Source: Posidonia oceanica (taxonomy: Eukaryota > Streptophyta > Magnoliopsida > Alismatales > Posidoniaceae). From it: a DNA stretch of 64,000 nt. Both the position numbers and the translations under genes were made by a program. Location: positions 99,059,501 through 99,123,500 of the forward strand of contig JAZBRS010000026.1 in NCBI GenBank assembly GCA_037176725.1. The letters are read 5' to 3'. A model generated the notes under the pieces. The model saw nothing but the letters and a program-made list of their open reading frames with translations. It was not told the origin of the DNA and made no database searches. This document shows, piece by piece, positions 45,491 to 55,800 of this stretch (position 1 is its first letter; each line of letters begins with the position of its first letter).

Positions 45491-45595
45491 TTCTAAGTTT
45501 TTAATTTTCTGGTTTTTTTGTGTGGGGGTTTTCTAAGTCATTCCACCATAGAGAGAGAGAGCCACTAAACAGGGGTCAAAAGTGGGGTGTTAACA

Positions 45596-47400
45596 GCGTC
45601 ACATACACATGCATCACTTGCGCACCCCTAGTGGACTTTAGCGCATATGAGCACCAGCATGCCATCAGCATTGCAGGATTAGCATTAGCATTGCATCCTA
45701 CCATTTACATTAGCATTTGCATTGTGGCAACTGTGGAATGTGGAAAAAATGAATGAAGAAGGAGATATCTAAGTCAGGGACCTAGAGACGGTTTTGTCTT
45801 GCCTTGGTCGATTTGACCGCCGTTGGCATCGCCTTAACCCCCCCCCCCCGGCGTTCTTCTTGGTGCACAGTTTTTAGCTTGTGAGGTGGTGAGAAGAAGC
45901 TCTCATTCTTTTGCTCTCATTACCTTGCTTTTCCCAGCGCCTTTCCTTGTATCCAACTCCGTCGCTCCACAGGAGACTGAATTGGTGTGATCGCCACTCT
46001 AGGTTCACTTTCGCCGGCCCTCGAGATGCCTTGGGAGATGTGGGGTGTGGGTTCTGCTACCTTGGGACAACGCCTGCGTTGCCTAAGGGTGCCCGTGCTT
46101 GGTGAATCTCTTCTTCTTTCTTCTTCCTCCTTGTATGATGTTAACAAAACAAACAAAAATAACACATATATGGATTAATATGGCGTAGTATTCTATTCAA
46201 AATATGTAAAACAAATCTTGAATATATATAAAAAAAAAACTCACCTGAGGGATTTGCTCCCCATAGTTGCAACTAATGTAAATGATTATATTATCCTATT
46301 CTATGTAATCGAAATATGATATGAAGAAAGAAAATGAAAGAAACTACAACAAAGGGTCCCCTTTTAATTCATGCACATAGTACCATGTGGATCGACATGA
46401 TGTTACCGTCGATAAAGGGAGACTAAACTTTTCTTAGAATTTTCTCGAGAATTGGTTTCTCTCTCTAGGAATCTCTCCACTACTTTGCTTTTCAAGAAAA
46501 TCTTAACTCCTCAAAAATCCCTCCTCTCTCTTTTTTTCCATCCTCTCAAAAAATCCCTCGTCGTCCCTCTTTTTTTTTCCATCCTCTAAAAAAATCCCCT
46601 GTCGTCTCTCTTTTTTTTCCGTTTTCTCAAAAAATCCCCCGTCGTCTCTCTTTTTTTCCGTTTCTTTTGACCCTGTGGAGGTACCCCTGCTTTTATTGAA
46701 GCAGGGGAAGAACAAAAATGGAATTGAATGAATGGATTAGTAAACTTTCTAATTCAAGGATGTTATACGCTCGAAAACCAGTGCATAATGTTATCTACTG
46801 GAAAACCAACGTATAACGACCTCCGAAGTACAGCCGCTAGGATTATGGAATATCCCCTAATTAAAACTTGATTAAGTGTTATTAAGCTAGTGTTAATTGC
46901 CTTGACCGGTCAACAGAGTCCAAAGATGGTAAAAACACAGATTTTGTATTTGGCCAAATAAAGAAGGTTGGGAGCTGCACTATGCTTCCTCATTAGATGC
47001 TAGAAAACCAGCGGCCAACGTTAGCCGCTGCAAAACCAGCGGCCAACGTTATAAGCTGGGAATCCAGCGTATAACACCCTTAGCCAGTCGAACTTCCAAA
47101 TTTGGTTAGGAAATGAAGAACATTTAAGTTGCTGACACTTAAATCTTAATAAGGGATGATAATAAAGCTTCGAACCGAAAAATCAGTGTTTGGCTCAAAG
47201 TGAGAGGTCCTGGATCAAGCAAATGAGTTTCTAAGAATGACCTAATGCAATGGACTACACTACTATGAAGGGAGTGCCGAAACGAGATATCTACAAATTG
47301 CCCCTCCTTAAGATGGCTTCGGCACGAAGCTATCTACAAGGCGAGACAATACCCCCGTGTGGCACTACCTAGAGATCCTAAATGAAATCCAATGCCTGCT
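45596..47400. other. Left part of segment I; no clear gene
   Basis: Non-LTR DNA into which D inserted. A GC-richer stretch (about 45790-46110) with a C run and a possible donor (GTGCTTG^GTGAATC, 46098) resembles a plant 5' leader on the plus strand. It is followed by AT-rich, intron-like sequence, a repeat of about 40 bp in four copies (46500-46675, AAAAAATCCC-TCGTC units) and copies of AAAACCAGCGGCCAACGTTA (about 46780-47070). No coding domain was recognised. Confidence 0.4.
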
Positions 47401-47419
47401 GCCACCAGACTTGGACAGG

Positions 47420-47690
47420 ACACAATGAGGGTCAACTAAAGAAACACGGCCAAGGGGATTGCCCAAGGGGAACAAAACTAAAGACACTACTGTGGGGGTT
47501 GCCCGTAGGGGTCGAACTAAGAGACACTGCCACGGGGGTTGCCCGTGGGGGTCAAACTAAAGACACTGCTACGGGAGTTGCCCGCATGGGTCAAACTAAA
47601 AGACACTGCTATGGGGGTTGCCCACAGGTGTCAAACTAAAAGACATGGCCACGGGGGTTGCCTGCGGGAGTCAAGCTTAAGGGATGGATA
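47420..47690. repeat. 40-bp tandem repeat, six copies
   Basis: The landmark GGGGGTTGCCC (or variant) recurs near 47458, 47498, 47538, 47577, 47617 and 47657. Stray single units occur near 48725 and 49315, between and after the other arrays. Confidence 0.8.
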
Positions 47691-48045
47691 GCTAATGTTT
47701 CCGACAACCACTCAATGCGAATGCAGTACAATGCACTATGCTTGGATGCATGCTGGTGGTAATGCAAAGGAGGTGATCATGATATGCAATGCATGGCCCC
47801 AGATAATGAGGTTCCTCCATCATCGTCGGCTTTAACTTATATACTGGGTTGGCTAAGGAATTTTTCTCATCACCTAAGGCAGACTGACACTTGCGTGAAT
47901 GCAATTTGTCATAATCAGGTGCCCTTTCCTCGAGCGTAGCCTACACTCTCCATAGGGACCATCGTTTCATAACACGTGGGCTAGTGAGTGAGAGGTCCAT
48001 GATGCACCCAGGCAAAAGGGGATTGATCTCTTCTCTGCTAGCCAC

Positions 48046-48500
48046 GTTGGCTCTATTTGTCACAATCTAGTGTCTTTTCATCGAATGTTGCCTACATTCT
48101 TAACAGAGACTATCGTCTTGTGACGCGGAATTAGTGAACGATGGGCCCACTTACACCGTTGGCTTTATTCACCAGAATCAAGTGTCATTTAATCGAATGT
48201 TGCCTACATTCTCGACAGAGACCGTCGTCTTTTGACCCGGAATTAGTGAACGATGGGTCCACTAACACCGTTGGCTTATTCGTCAAAATCAGGTGTCCAT
48301 TCATTGAATGTTGCCTACATTCTTGATAGAGACCGTCATCTTCTGACACGGGGGTTAGTGAACGATGGGTCCACTAATACCGTTGGCTTTATTCACCAAA
48401 ATCAGGTGTCCTTTCATTGAATGTTGCCTACATTCTCAACATAGACCGTCATCTTCTGACCTGAGAGTTAGTGAACGATGGGTCCACTAATACCGTTGGC
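48046..48500. repeat. 112-bp tandem repeat, four copies
   Basis: GTTGGCT lies at 48046, 48158, 48270, 48382 and 48495, 112-113 bp apart. Units contain GAATGTTGCCTACATTCT, an inverted repeat with 7-bp arms. A diverged further unit may precede at about 47930. Confidence 0.85.
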
Positions 48501-48715
48501 TTTGCTTTGTTGACCCAGTGGTGCTGCGGGGTTTGCTTTGTTTATCCGGTTGTGCTCCGGGTACCTGCTTTTGATTGGTTTGCTTTGTTTATCCAGTTGT
48601 GCTCCGAGGTTTGCTTTGTTTATCCGATTGTGCTCCAAGGTTTGCTTTGTCTATCCGGTTGTGCTCCGGGGTTTGCTTTGTTTATCCGGTTGTGCTCCAG
48701 GGTTCGTTAAGGGAC
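48500..48715. repeat. 31-bp tandem repeat, about six copies
   Basis: TTTGCTTTGTTTATCCGGTT units; starts near 48532, 48579, 48610, 48641 and 48672, with one 47-bp step. Confidence 0.8.
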
Positions 48716-48769
48716 ACAACCATGGGGGTTGCCCGAGGGGGCCAAACAGAAAATTAAAGCCTGAGCTAG

Positions 48770-49310
48770 ATGAATGAACCAATACTCAGAAACAACGAGC
48801 TGGATTAGTGATCCAACACTCAGAAATCAACCTTTAGGCGTTACCCAAAGGGAAAGCTGAGATAAAAAGACTGAGCTGGATCGGTGATCCAACACTCAGA
48901 GACAACGAGCTGGATCGGTGATCCAAGACTCGAAAATCAACCTTTAGGCGTTACCCAAAGGGAAAACTGAAATAAAGGACTGAGCTGGATCAGTGATCCA
49001 ACACTAAGGGACAACGCGCAGGATTAGTGATCCAACACTCAGAAATCGACCTTTAGGCATTACCCAAAGGGAAAACTGAAATAAAAGACTGAGCTGGATC
49101 GATGATCCAACACTCAGGGACGACGAGCTGGATCGGAGATCCAACACTCGAAAATCGACCTTTAGGCGTTACCCAAAGGGAAAACTAAAATAAAAGACTG
49201 AGCTAGATCGATGATCCAACACTTAGGGACAACGAGCTGGATCGGTGATCCAACACTCGAAAATCGACCTTTTGCTGTTATCTAAAGGGAAAACTGAAAT
49301 AAACAACACC
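48770..49310. repeat. 109-bp tandem repeat, five copies
   Basis: CCTTTAGGCGTTACCC or variant lies near 48831, 48941, 49050, 49159 and 49268. Each unit holds two copies of GCTGGATCGGTGATCCAACAC, itself containing the inverted repeat GGATC/GATCC. Confidence 0.85.
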
Positions 49311-49698
49311 GAGGGGGTTGCCCAAGGGAATAAAAGGATACTTCTTTGGCTTCGCTTTGTTGACTTGGTGGTGCTCTGGGACATCCTGATTTGCTCTTGA
49401 TTCTGCTTTGGATCGTTAGCTGCTGGATTTTCAGCGTTTAGCATTGGATGGGTTATTCTCCGTGTCTAACGTCGGATGGCTTGACGGCTACGTATAATGA
49501 CTTGAGACAAACTACCCTCCTTTCCTGTTCTGGTATCACCGTTTTGGTAGTAAATTTTCATTTTTCTTCGTGTTTCCTTTCTGATGAAGGCATCAAGGCC
49601 TATATTAAACCCCTTTTCCTGGCTTGGATCTGTAGAACAACACTGATCTTTCTTTCTTGATTGATTTTTGTCATTTGCAAAGAGTTGCGCCTCCTCTC

Positions 49699-50345
49699 AT
49701 GGATTTGAATGAGATCTCGCGTCATGCTTTTCGAGTAGCCATCTTTTCTTCTCCATCTGATATGGTGCAACTTCGGCTAGAGACTATACCTAATCACCTG
49801 GCGAACCTTTTGGTGAATGAGAATGTATTTTTTGCTTTTGTTGTCACTCGATGCTCTTGTTCTTGTATCCCTCTATTCTGCTGATTTTCTATTCCATAGC
49901 CCTTGGCTTCGGTAAATAACGATCGTGAATCGAAAGCCTACCAGTTGGACTGGGTTCAGCACTTCCGTTCTTGGACGTTGAAGAAATATCGGGAGCACTT
50001 GGAGGAGGCTAGCCTTTGTCAAGCTCTCCGTCAATTGCGGCAGCCTATTGATTGGAAGGCACTTTTCGGCCTCTATGGGCTGTGGAATCCTCTAACTCAT
50101 ACATTTTTCACCTCCTCAGGGGAGTTGACTATTCTTCTGGAGGAGGTAAGCATCCTTTTAGGCACTCAACAAGCTGACCTATCCATTTATTCCAGAGACA
50201 CCTATCTTTTGCCACCTAGGGTGGTGGGCTCTTTCTCTCTCTTGAAGCGTATCTTCGGTCCTATTGTCGTGGCTGAGGACCTGGTGTTAGACGACTGCAT
50301 CAACCTCGCATCTTTGTGGAAGCTTTTCTTGAAGCAACGCGATAG
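49699..50345 (+). pseudogene. Plant mobile domain gene 3, 5' fragment cut by element F
   Basis: ATG at 49699 opens MDLNEISRHAFRVAIF. A probable intron follows (AAT^GTATTT at 49825 to CCATAG at about 49900), keeping phase 0. The next exon reads WTLKKYREHLEEASLCQALR, WKALFGLYGLWNPLTHTFF, GELTILLEEVSILLG and LASLWKLFLKQRDS, the N-terminal half of a PMD protein. No stop or shift occurs before the LTR of F begins at 50346. So the fragment was intact when it was disrupted. Five tandem arrays lie upstream. In C, PMD genes have the same relation to a repeat-rich 3' zone, so segment I is probably part of another Tat-type element. Confidence 0.65.
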
Positions 50346-50749
50346 TGTAGTAATCCCAATCGGAATCAGGCTTACTATTAGCGGCGATTGATCCAAGGAA
50401 GAGGCTCAACTCGAAAACACTTAAAATCGAGGAGAAAAGAGGAAGATAAGACAAATCAGAGTCGCCACCATGTCTATTATCGGAAGACAAGGAAAATCGG
50501 GAGAAATGCGTGAATTAACACGCAAAACCAAGCAGGAAATGCAAAGCATAGCAATGCAAGGGAAAACAAATGCAAATACATGCAAATGAGGTGACTCATG
50601 CCTAGGATAAGGGCGATATGGTCATTGCGAGCCAAAAGACTAGGCAAGGACTCCTGTTACGCGCGGGGAAGGTGTTAGGCACCCCCGACACGCCCGAGAA
50701 TCGGTCTTTCTAGGCTTACGCTCGCATACGCAGGGAAATGCAGGTTTGA
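50346..50749 (-). mobile_element. Remnant of the 3' LTR of element F (terminal 404 bp)
   Basis: Matches 52896-53299 of the F 5' LTR nearly perfectly, from TGTAGTAATCCC to GCAGGTTTGA, then switches abruptly to gag. The missing interval covers nearly all of the 3' LTR plus pol and most of gag. Left flank GATAG. Confidence 0.8.
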
Positions 50750-51297
50750 TGCTGCGCCCCCATCACTGGAGCGGTGTGTAGCTCGGGCGATGGTCTAGGC
50801 GGGAGTGCAGTGTGTGCAACAGCAGGCCGCATAGGAACCTCGGGAGCAACAGGAATACAAGAGGGTCGAACTGATAGAGCCATGCCCTGCAGTGTGTGGG
50901 CAAGGTCCATCAGGTGCCGATACCGCACTTCAAGGGTCCCGTGAGTGGGAACACTGAATTGCAGAACAGGCCGGGAGGCGGACTCAAGAGCTTGAGAACC
51001 TAAAGCAAAGGTCACCGCAGTAGAAGGGATGTTGGGAGCGACATATCCCAAGGACGAAGGGGTCAGAGGCGCCTCCGAAGCGCGAGGGGCGGTCATCGAG
51101 ACAGATTCGACAACCGGATCCGGAGTGGCGCAAGTTTGCCAAAGACCCGCAGCAGAAGGGAGTGCCCTAGACGCTTGAGGATCGAATCCTGGTGTCATAG
51201 AAGGCACAGAGCGAACAGAAGTGAAATCCGGAGAGACCCAAGTGGTAAACCCCTCCGAATCAGCGGTAAAGTGGAGCCCACCGACAGACTAGGCCAT
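50750..51297 (-). pseudogene. gag: Gag N-terminus of element F, truncated by deletion
   Basis: ATG at 51295-51297 aligns with the gag starts of A, C and D; codon 3 is TAG, as in C. Thereafter the frame is open: FTTWVSPDFTSVRSVPSMTP, LEVRYRHLMDLAHTLQGMAL and a Pro-rich tail, ending at the deletion junction at 50749/50750. About 180 residues of the poorly conserved N-terminal extension remain; the capsid is gone. Confidence 0.65.
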
Positions 51298-52876
51298 TGC
51301 TGACTGGGTCTAAGTGAGCGGAAGCTGCGACGAGAGAGAAAGAAATAAAGTCTAAGGAAAGCTACCGCCGGAAGCGACGAGTAGCTCAAAGGAAGGACGC
51401 TCAGAGTCCGGGCAGCGGATCCCGCACGTACCTGCAAAAGAGTAAAGATGTTAGAGGTTGTATGCAATAAAGAGTTATTAGGGGTGGCATGAATGGCATA
51501 CATGCAGATGAATGTCCTAAGATGCGCTCTCTCACCATGCAAGTCCTGAGTAGATGACCTACTAGGACGCACTCAACGGTAGTGGGTTTAGACAGACTCC
51601 AGGTCAGAAAAAAGCAGGTCCCCTGTCTAACTCCTGGCCCAAAGCTCAGGTAATAACAGGGTGGTGCGTTGGTGGCCTCGACCCCGCCAAAGCGTGGGTG
51701 GTACCCTCTACTAACACAGACACGACCCCTGAACAGAGGGGGGACAGACCGACTGACTTGCGCCACGCCCAAAGCGGTGGAACAAGAGGCCGGGATTGTC
51801 CTTCGCAGACTGTGGGTGGACTCAGAAGAGAGAATGCATGCTTTCTAAGATGAATCAATCATGCAAGATGCTTTAGAGTCTTTTACTTGCGTTTTATTAA
51901 CCAGAAAGGGGGGGAAAATTGCAAGTTATTGGCTCTAGTTGTGCTTAGAAGTTATTGTTTAGCTTTATGGTAGCTTTTAGATTAAGCAAAAGGGAAAGCA
52001 AACATGTTTCTACTGTCCTAGGCATGGCATACGCAAAGGGGAAAGAGACAGACAAACATGGCATGCAATCAATCACACAACAAAGCAAAAGGCATGTGCA
52101 AGTGTTCGTGGACATAATAGTGAAAGGAAAAGCACTTATCAGATCAAAAGGAATATATACAGGGCATGTGCGTGCGCAGTGGCATAGCAAATGTGTAAGA
52201 AAAGCATTCAGCATTCAAAAAGCATGCATTGTTGCCAAACAAGTATGTAGACATGCATTGTGCGAAAAATAAAGCAATTATAAGCAGATAGATAAAGAAA
52301 GACAAAGACAAGTAAGCATTAAAGCAGGTAAGAGCAGAAGCAAAGAAACAAACAAGCAACAGGCAAGCAATCAAGCAAGCAAACAAGTAAGAGCGCCGCA
52401 GCAGGCAAAGCAAAGCAAAACAGAGCGCAAACCGAGGCCAAGGAGGTGCAAAACCTGGGCAGAGTAGCCACGAGGCGACTCGCTAGGAGTTTGCACAGAA
52501 GAGGAAGCAAAACAGGCAAAGGAGGCACAAAGGCAAACAAGGAAAGCAAATCCCAAGCGAGCGAAAGCGAAGGCGAAAGCCGGAGTCTAGCATCCCCAGC
52601 AGAGTCGCCACTGTGCGACTCGCTGGGAGCCGACACAGGCAGACAAGCAAACAGACAGGGCAGACAAAGGCACAAAGGCAAACAAAGATGCAAAGCAATC
52701 GAGCGAAAGCAAAGGTGAAAGCCGGAGTCTGCTATCCCCAGCGGAGTCGCCACTGTGCGACTCGCTGGGAGCCGACACAGGCAGACAAGCAAACAGATAG
52801 GGCAGACAAAGGCACAAAGGCAAACAAAGATGCAAAGCAATCGAGCGAAAGCAAAGGCGAAAGCCGGAGTCTACTA
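51298..52876 (-). mobile_element. 5' leader of element F
   Basis: Homologous to the other leaders (conserved block about 51560-51840). The LTR-proximal end has tandem 142-bp units carrying extra primer sites, listed separately. No gene. Confidence 0.75.
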
Positions 52877-52894
52877 TCCCCAGCGGAGTCGCCA
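52611..52894 (-). repeat. Two 142-bp tandem units, each ending in a primer-binding site
   Basis: Primer sites lie at 52593-52610, 52735-52752 and 52877-52894, exactly 142 bp apart. Units 52611-52752 and 52753-52894 are nearly identical. Only the site at 52877 abuts the LTR; the outer two are followed by TGTGCGACTCGCTGGGAGCC instead of the LTR terminus. Confidence 0.9.
52877..52894 (-). promoter_or_regulatory. Primer-binding site of element F
   Basis: Plus strand TCCCCAGCGGAGTCGCCA, closest of the four to the recalled tRNA-Arg end; one spacer base before the LTR. Confidence 0.85.
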
Positions 52895-52895
52895 C

Positions 52896-55800
52896 TGTAG
52901 TAATCCCAATCGGAATCAGGCTTACTATTAACGGCGATTGATCCAAGGAAGAGGCTCAACTTGAAAACACTTAAAATCGAGGAGAAAAGAGGAAGATAAG
53001 ACAAATCAGAGTCGCCACCATGTCTATTACCGGAAGACAAGGAAAATCGAGGGAAATGCGTGAATTAACACGCAAAACCAAGCAGGAAATGCAAAGCATA
53101 GCAATGCAAGGGAAAACAAATGCAAATACATGCAAATGAGGTGACTCATGCCTAGGATAAGGGCGATATGGTCATTACGGGCCAAAAGACTGGGCAAGGA
53201 CTCCTGTTACTCGCGGGGAAGGTGTTAGGCACCCCCGACACGCCCGAGAATCGGTCTTTCTAGGCTTACGCTCGCATACACAGGGAAATGCAGGTTTGAA
53301 TGCCTAAATGCCAATGAATGCCTGAATGAATGCTCAAAGGTGTGCTCTAAGTGGTAGGAAACAATGCAAGGAAGTAAACGTGCTGTCTAAGTGCTCAGCA
53401 GCGCTGTCTGTGTTCCGAACCGGGCGAAACCGGGCTCGTGAGAACTCCAGGCAGTAAGCATCACAGCCCTATATGTAAATGCAGGCGAAAAAAGCAAAAC
53501 AACGGGAAAACCATGCAATGCAGGCAACATGCAAGAGAAAACAGCGTAAAACACGCAAAACGAGGCAAGAAACGAAAACGGCATGCGAAACGATGCGAGA
53601 AAGCAAAGCGGCACGCAAAACGAGCAAAAAAGCAAGGCGACATGCAAAACGGTGCAAAAGACGAGGCGGGCATGCGAAACGGTGCCAAAACGAAAGCGAG
53701 CGCGCAAAACGACGCAAAAGCAAAGCAGGCACGCAGAACGGTGCCAAAGACGAGAGCGGACATGCAAAACAGCGCAAAAGAGAAAGCGGGCACGCAAAAC
53801 GGTGCCAAAACAACGCAGACACGCAAAACGGTGCCAAAACGAGAGTAGGCACGCAAGATGGTGCCGAAAGCAGCGAGATAAAACCTCGGAAAAGCCGTGC
53901 GAATGCAAATGCAAGGAAAAGATTAGGAGGAGCAAAAGGAGAAGCAAAACAGCGTGTGTGTGAGAACAGGTGCTGTTCAGGGCCACACAGAGTAGGTGTG
54001 AAGACCTACACTGGAGAGAACAAGCAAGTGGAGGGATTACCACCGTTTTGCGACTGTTTCCCACTAAACCGCCCCACGATGTGTCTCGCACGCTGCCCAA
54101 AGCTCGCGGTGCGATCGGATCGTGGAAAAGGAGGAAGAAAGTCGTAATAAGTGGTGAATCCAGGGAAAACACAACACAAAACCCTTGGGGAAACGCGAAA
54201 CGGGGATCGGAGTTGATAGACAAGAAGAGAAGGCCCTATTCTACATGCTCAAAGAGACAGAAAGCGAAAACAAGGCAAACAATGCAAAAGGCATGCAAAT
54301 GAATGCAATGCAGGGGTTCAGGAGGACATACTTGGAAATCCTGGGGCCTGATCTGAAATCTGCTTGGTCCATGCTGAAGAGCGCTTCGCCGCGGTCGTCT
54401 GGGCAGCTTATTTGAGAAGATCCAACGGTCGGATTGGAAGATATCGCAGCTTCAAGACAAAAGGGCCAGAACAGGGGAGAAAAGCAGATCTAAGTGTTCA
54501 GGAGGTCCTAGGGGTGTGCAAATGGGTCCTCCCAGGTGAATAGGAGCTAAGGGAACTTTGGTGTGTGCAAAGGGATGCTAAGTGCAAGACTAAATGAATG
54601 CAAGTGCATGCAAGAAGCAAGAAAAGACAAGAAGGGGGATTTTTAGAAAAAACAGGAGTTCAAATGCCATTTTTAAAAGGAAGGTGGGCTTAAATGCAAA
54701 GTTTGGAAAAACATGGGGCTTTCAGGTAGGTTTTGAAAACAGGAGGAGGCAGAGGGCAAATCTGCAAAGGATAGGGTTTTTAGAATGCAATTTTGAAAGA
54801 GGGTATGCATCTGGGGAGGTTTTGAAAGCATGTTGCAAATCAGAATGCAATTTTGGAAATATTAGGGTCTAAAATGCAATTTTTCCAGAAAACACGGTTC
54901 TGGGGAGTCTGGGAATGCAAGTGGAGGGCCTACATGCAATTTTGCAAACATGGGAGCTAAAATGCAATTTTAAGGGCAAAACAGGCATTTTAAATGATTT
55001 TAAAAGGATGTAAAGGACCTATGTGTCATTTTTAAATCATGCAGGGTCAAAAATGCAATTTAATATGCAAAATATGCTCTGAAATCAAGGTCTGTGGACT
55101 GATGTGCAATTTTTAAAAGATGCAGGGGGAAAAATGCAATGTAATATGCAAAATATGCATGCCAAATGGCTACTGTGCATTTAAATGGACCTATATGCAA
55201 AAATGAGAAAACAGAAGGTAAAACATGCAATGCAGCATGCAAAATACGAAAATAAACCCTAAGTTCTACAGTGCAAAGGATTTAAATGCAAAAACAGTAA
55301 ATCACAGGGATACAGAATGCAATATGATATGGCAAAGTTCATGCATTTAAATTAAATAATCTACTGCAGGACCTATATGCAAAAATGAGAAAGCAAGAGG
55401 TAAAATATGCAATGCATCAACCAAAAATTAAAATCAGAACCTAAGTTACTACAGTGCATGGGATTTGAATGCAAAAACAGTAAATCACAGGGGTCCAGGA
55501 TGCAATATGATAAGGTAAACTTGATGCATTTAAATTAAATGATCTACTGTAGGACCTGGATGCAAAAATTGAAAATAGAGGGGCTAAGCATAAATATTTA
55601 TAACTAAACAGCACAGTAAAAGGACTGGATTGCAAATACAGAAAAGCACAGATATTTAAAGTAATTTAGCATGGTTTTAAATTGAAAACATAGCAGATTA
55701 AATGGCAGAAAGACTGAAACGCAAAAATGAAAGAACTTAGGCTAAGCATGCAATATTCACAAAAAAACTATACTAAAGAGAAAATAAATGAACAGTGTTG

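Larger units (their letters stand above)
41419..45595 (-). mobile_element. 5' LTR of element D (4,177 bp, family 2)
   Basis: Minus strand starts TGTTAACACCCCACTTTTGA at 45595 and ends GACGGTCACA at 41419 by the primer site. Its body matches solo LTR E, whereas its last 150 bp or so resembles LTR C (TGTGACC terminus with TGCCA-AGCTCGC). So LTR bodies and termini have been reassorted among families. Right flank GCGTC is the DNA D entered. Holds an ATGCAA tract of about 90-bp period (42990-43900), GAAA microsatellites and telomere-like words. Confidence 0.85.

Noticed and set aside
45835..45850. Run of about 13 C
   Set aside because: Homopolymer, likely length-variable or a sequencing artefact; no function inferred.
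47420..49310. CRISPR-like appearance of regular repeats
   Set aside because: The units are head-to-tail tandem repeats without unique spacers, in a plant nuclear context.
53387..54223. A 278-codon minus-strand frame in LTR F
   Set aside because: Most of it is translated minisatellite (repeated FWHRFAC-like words). Only the short start region is shared with B and H.
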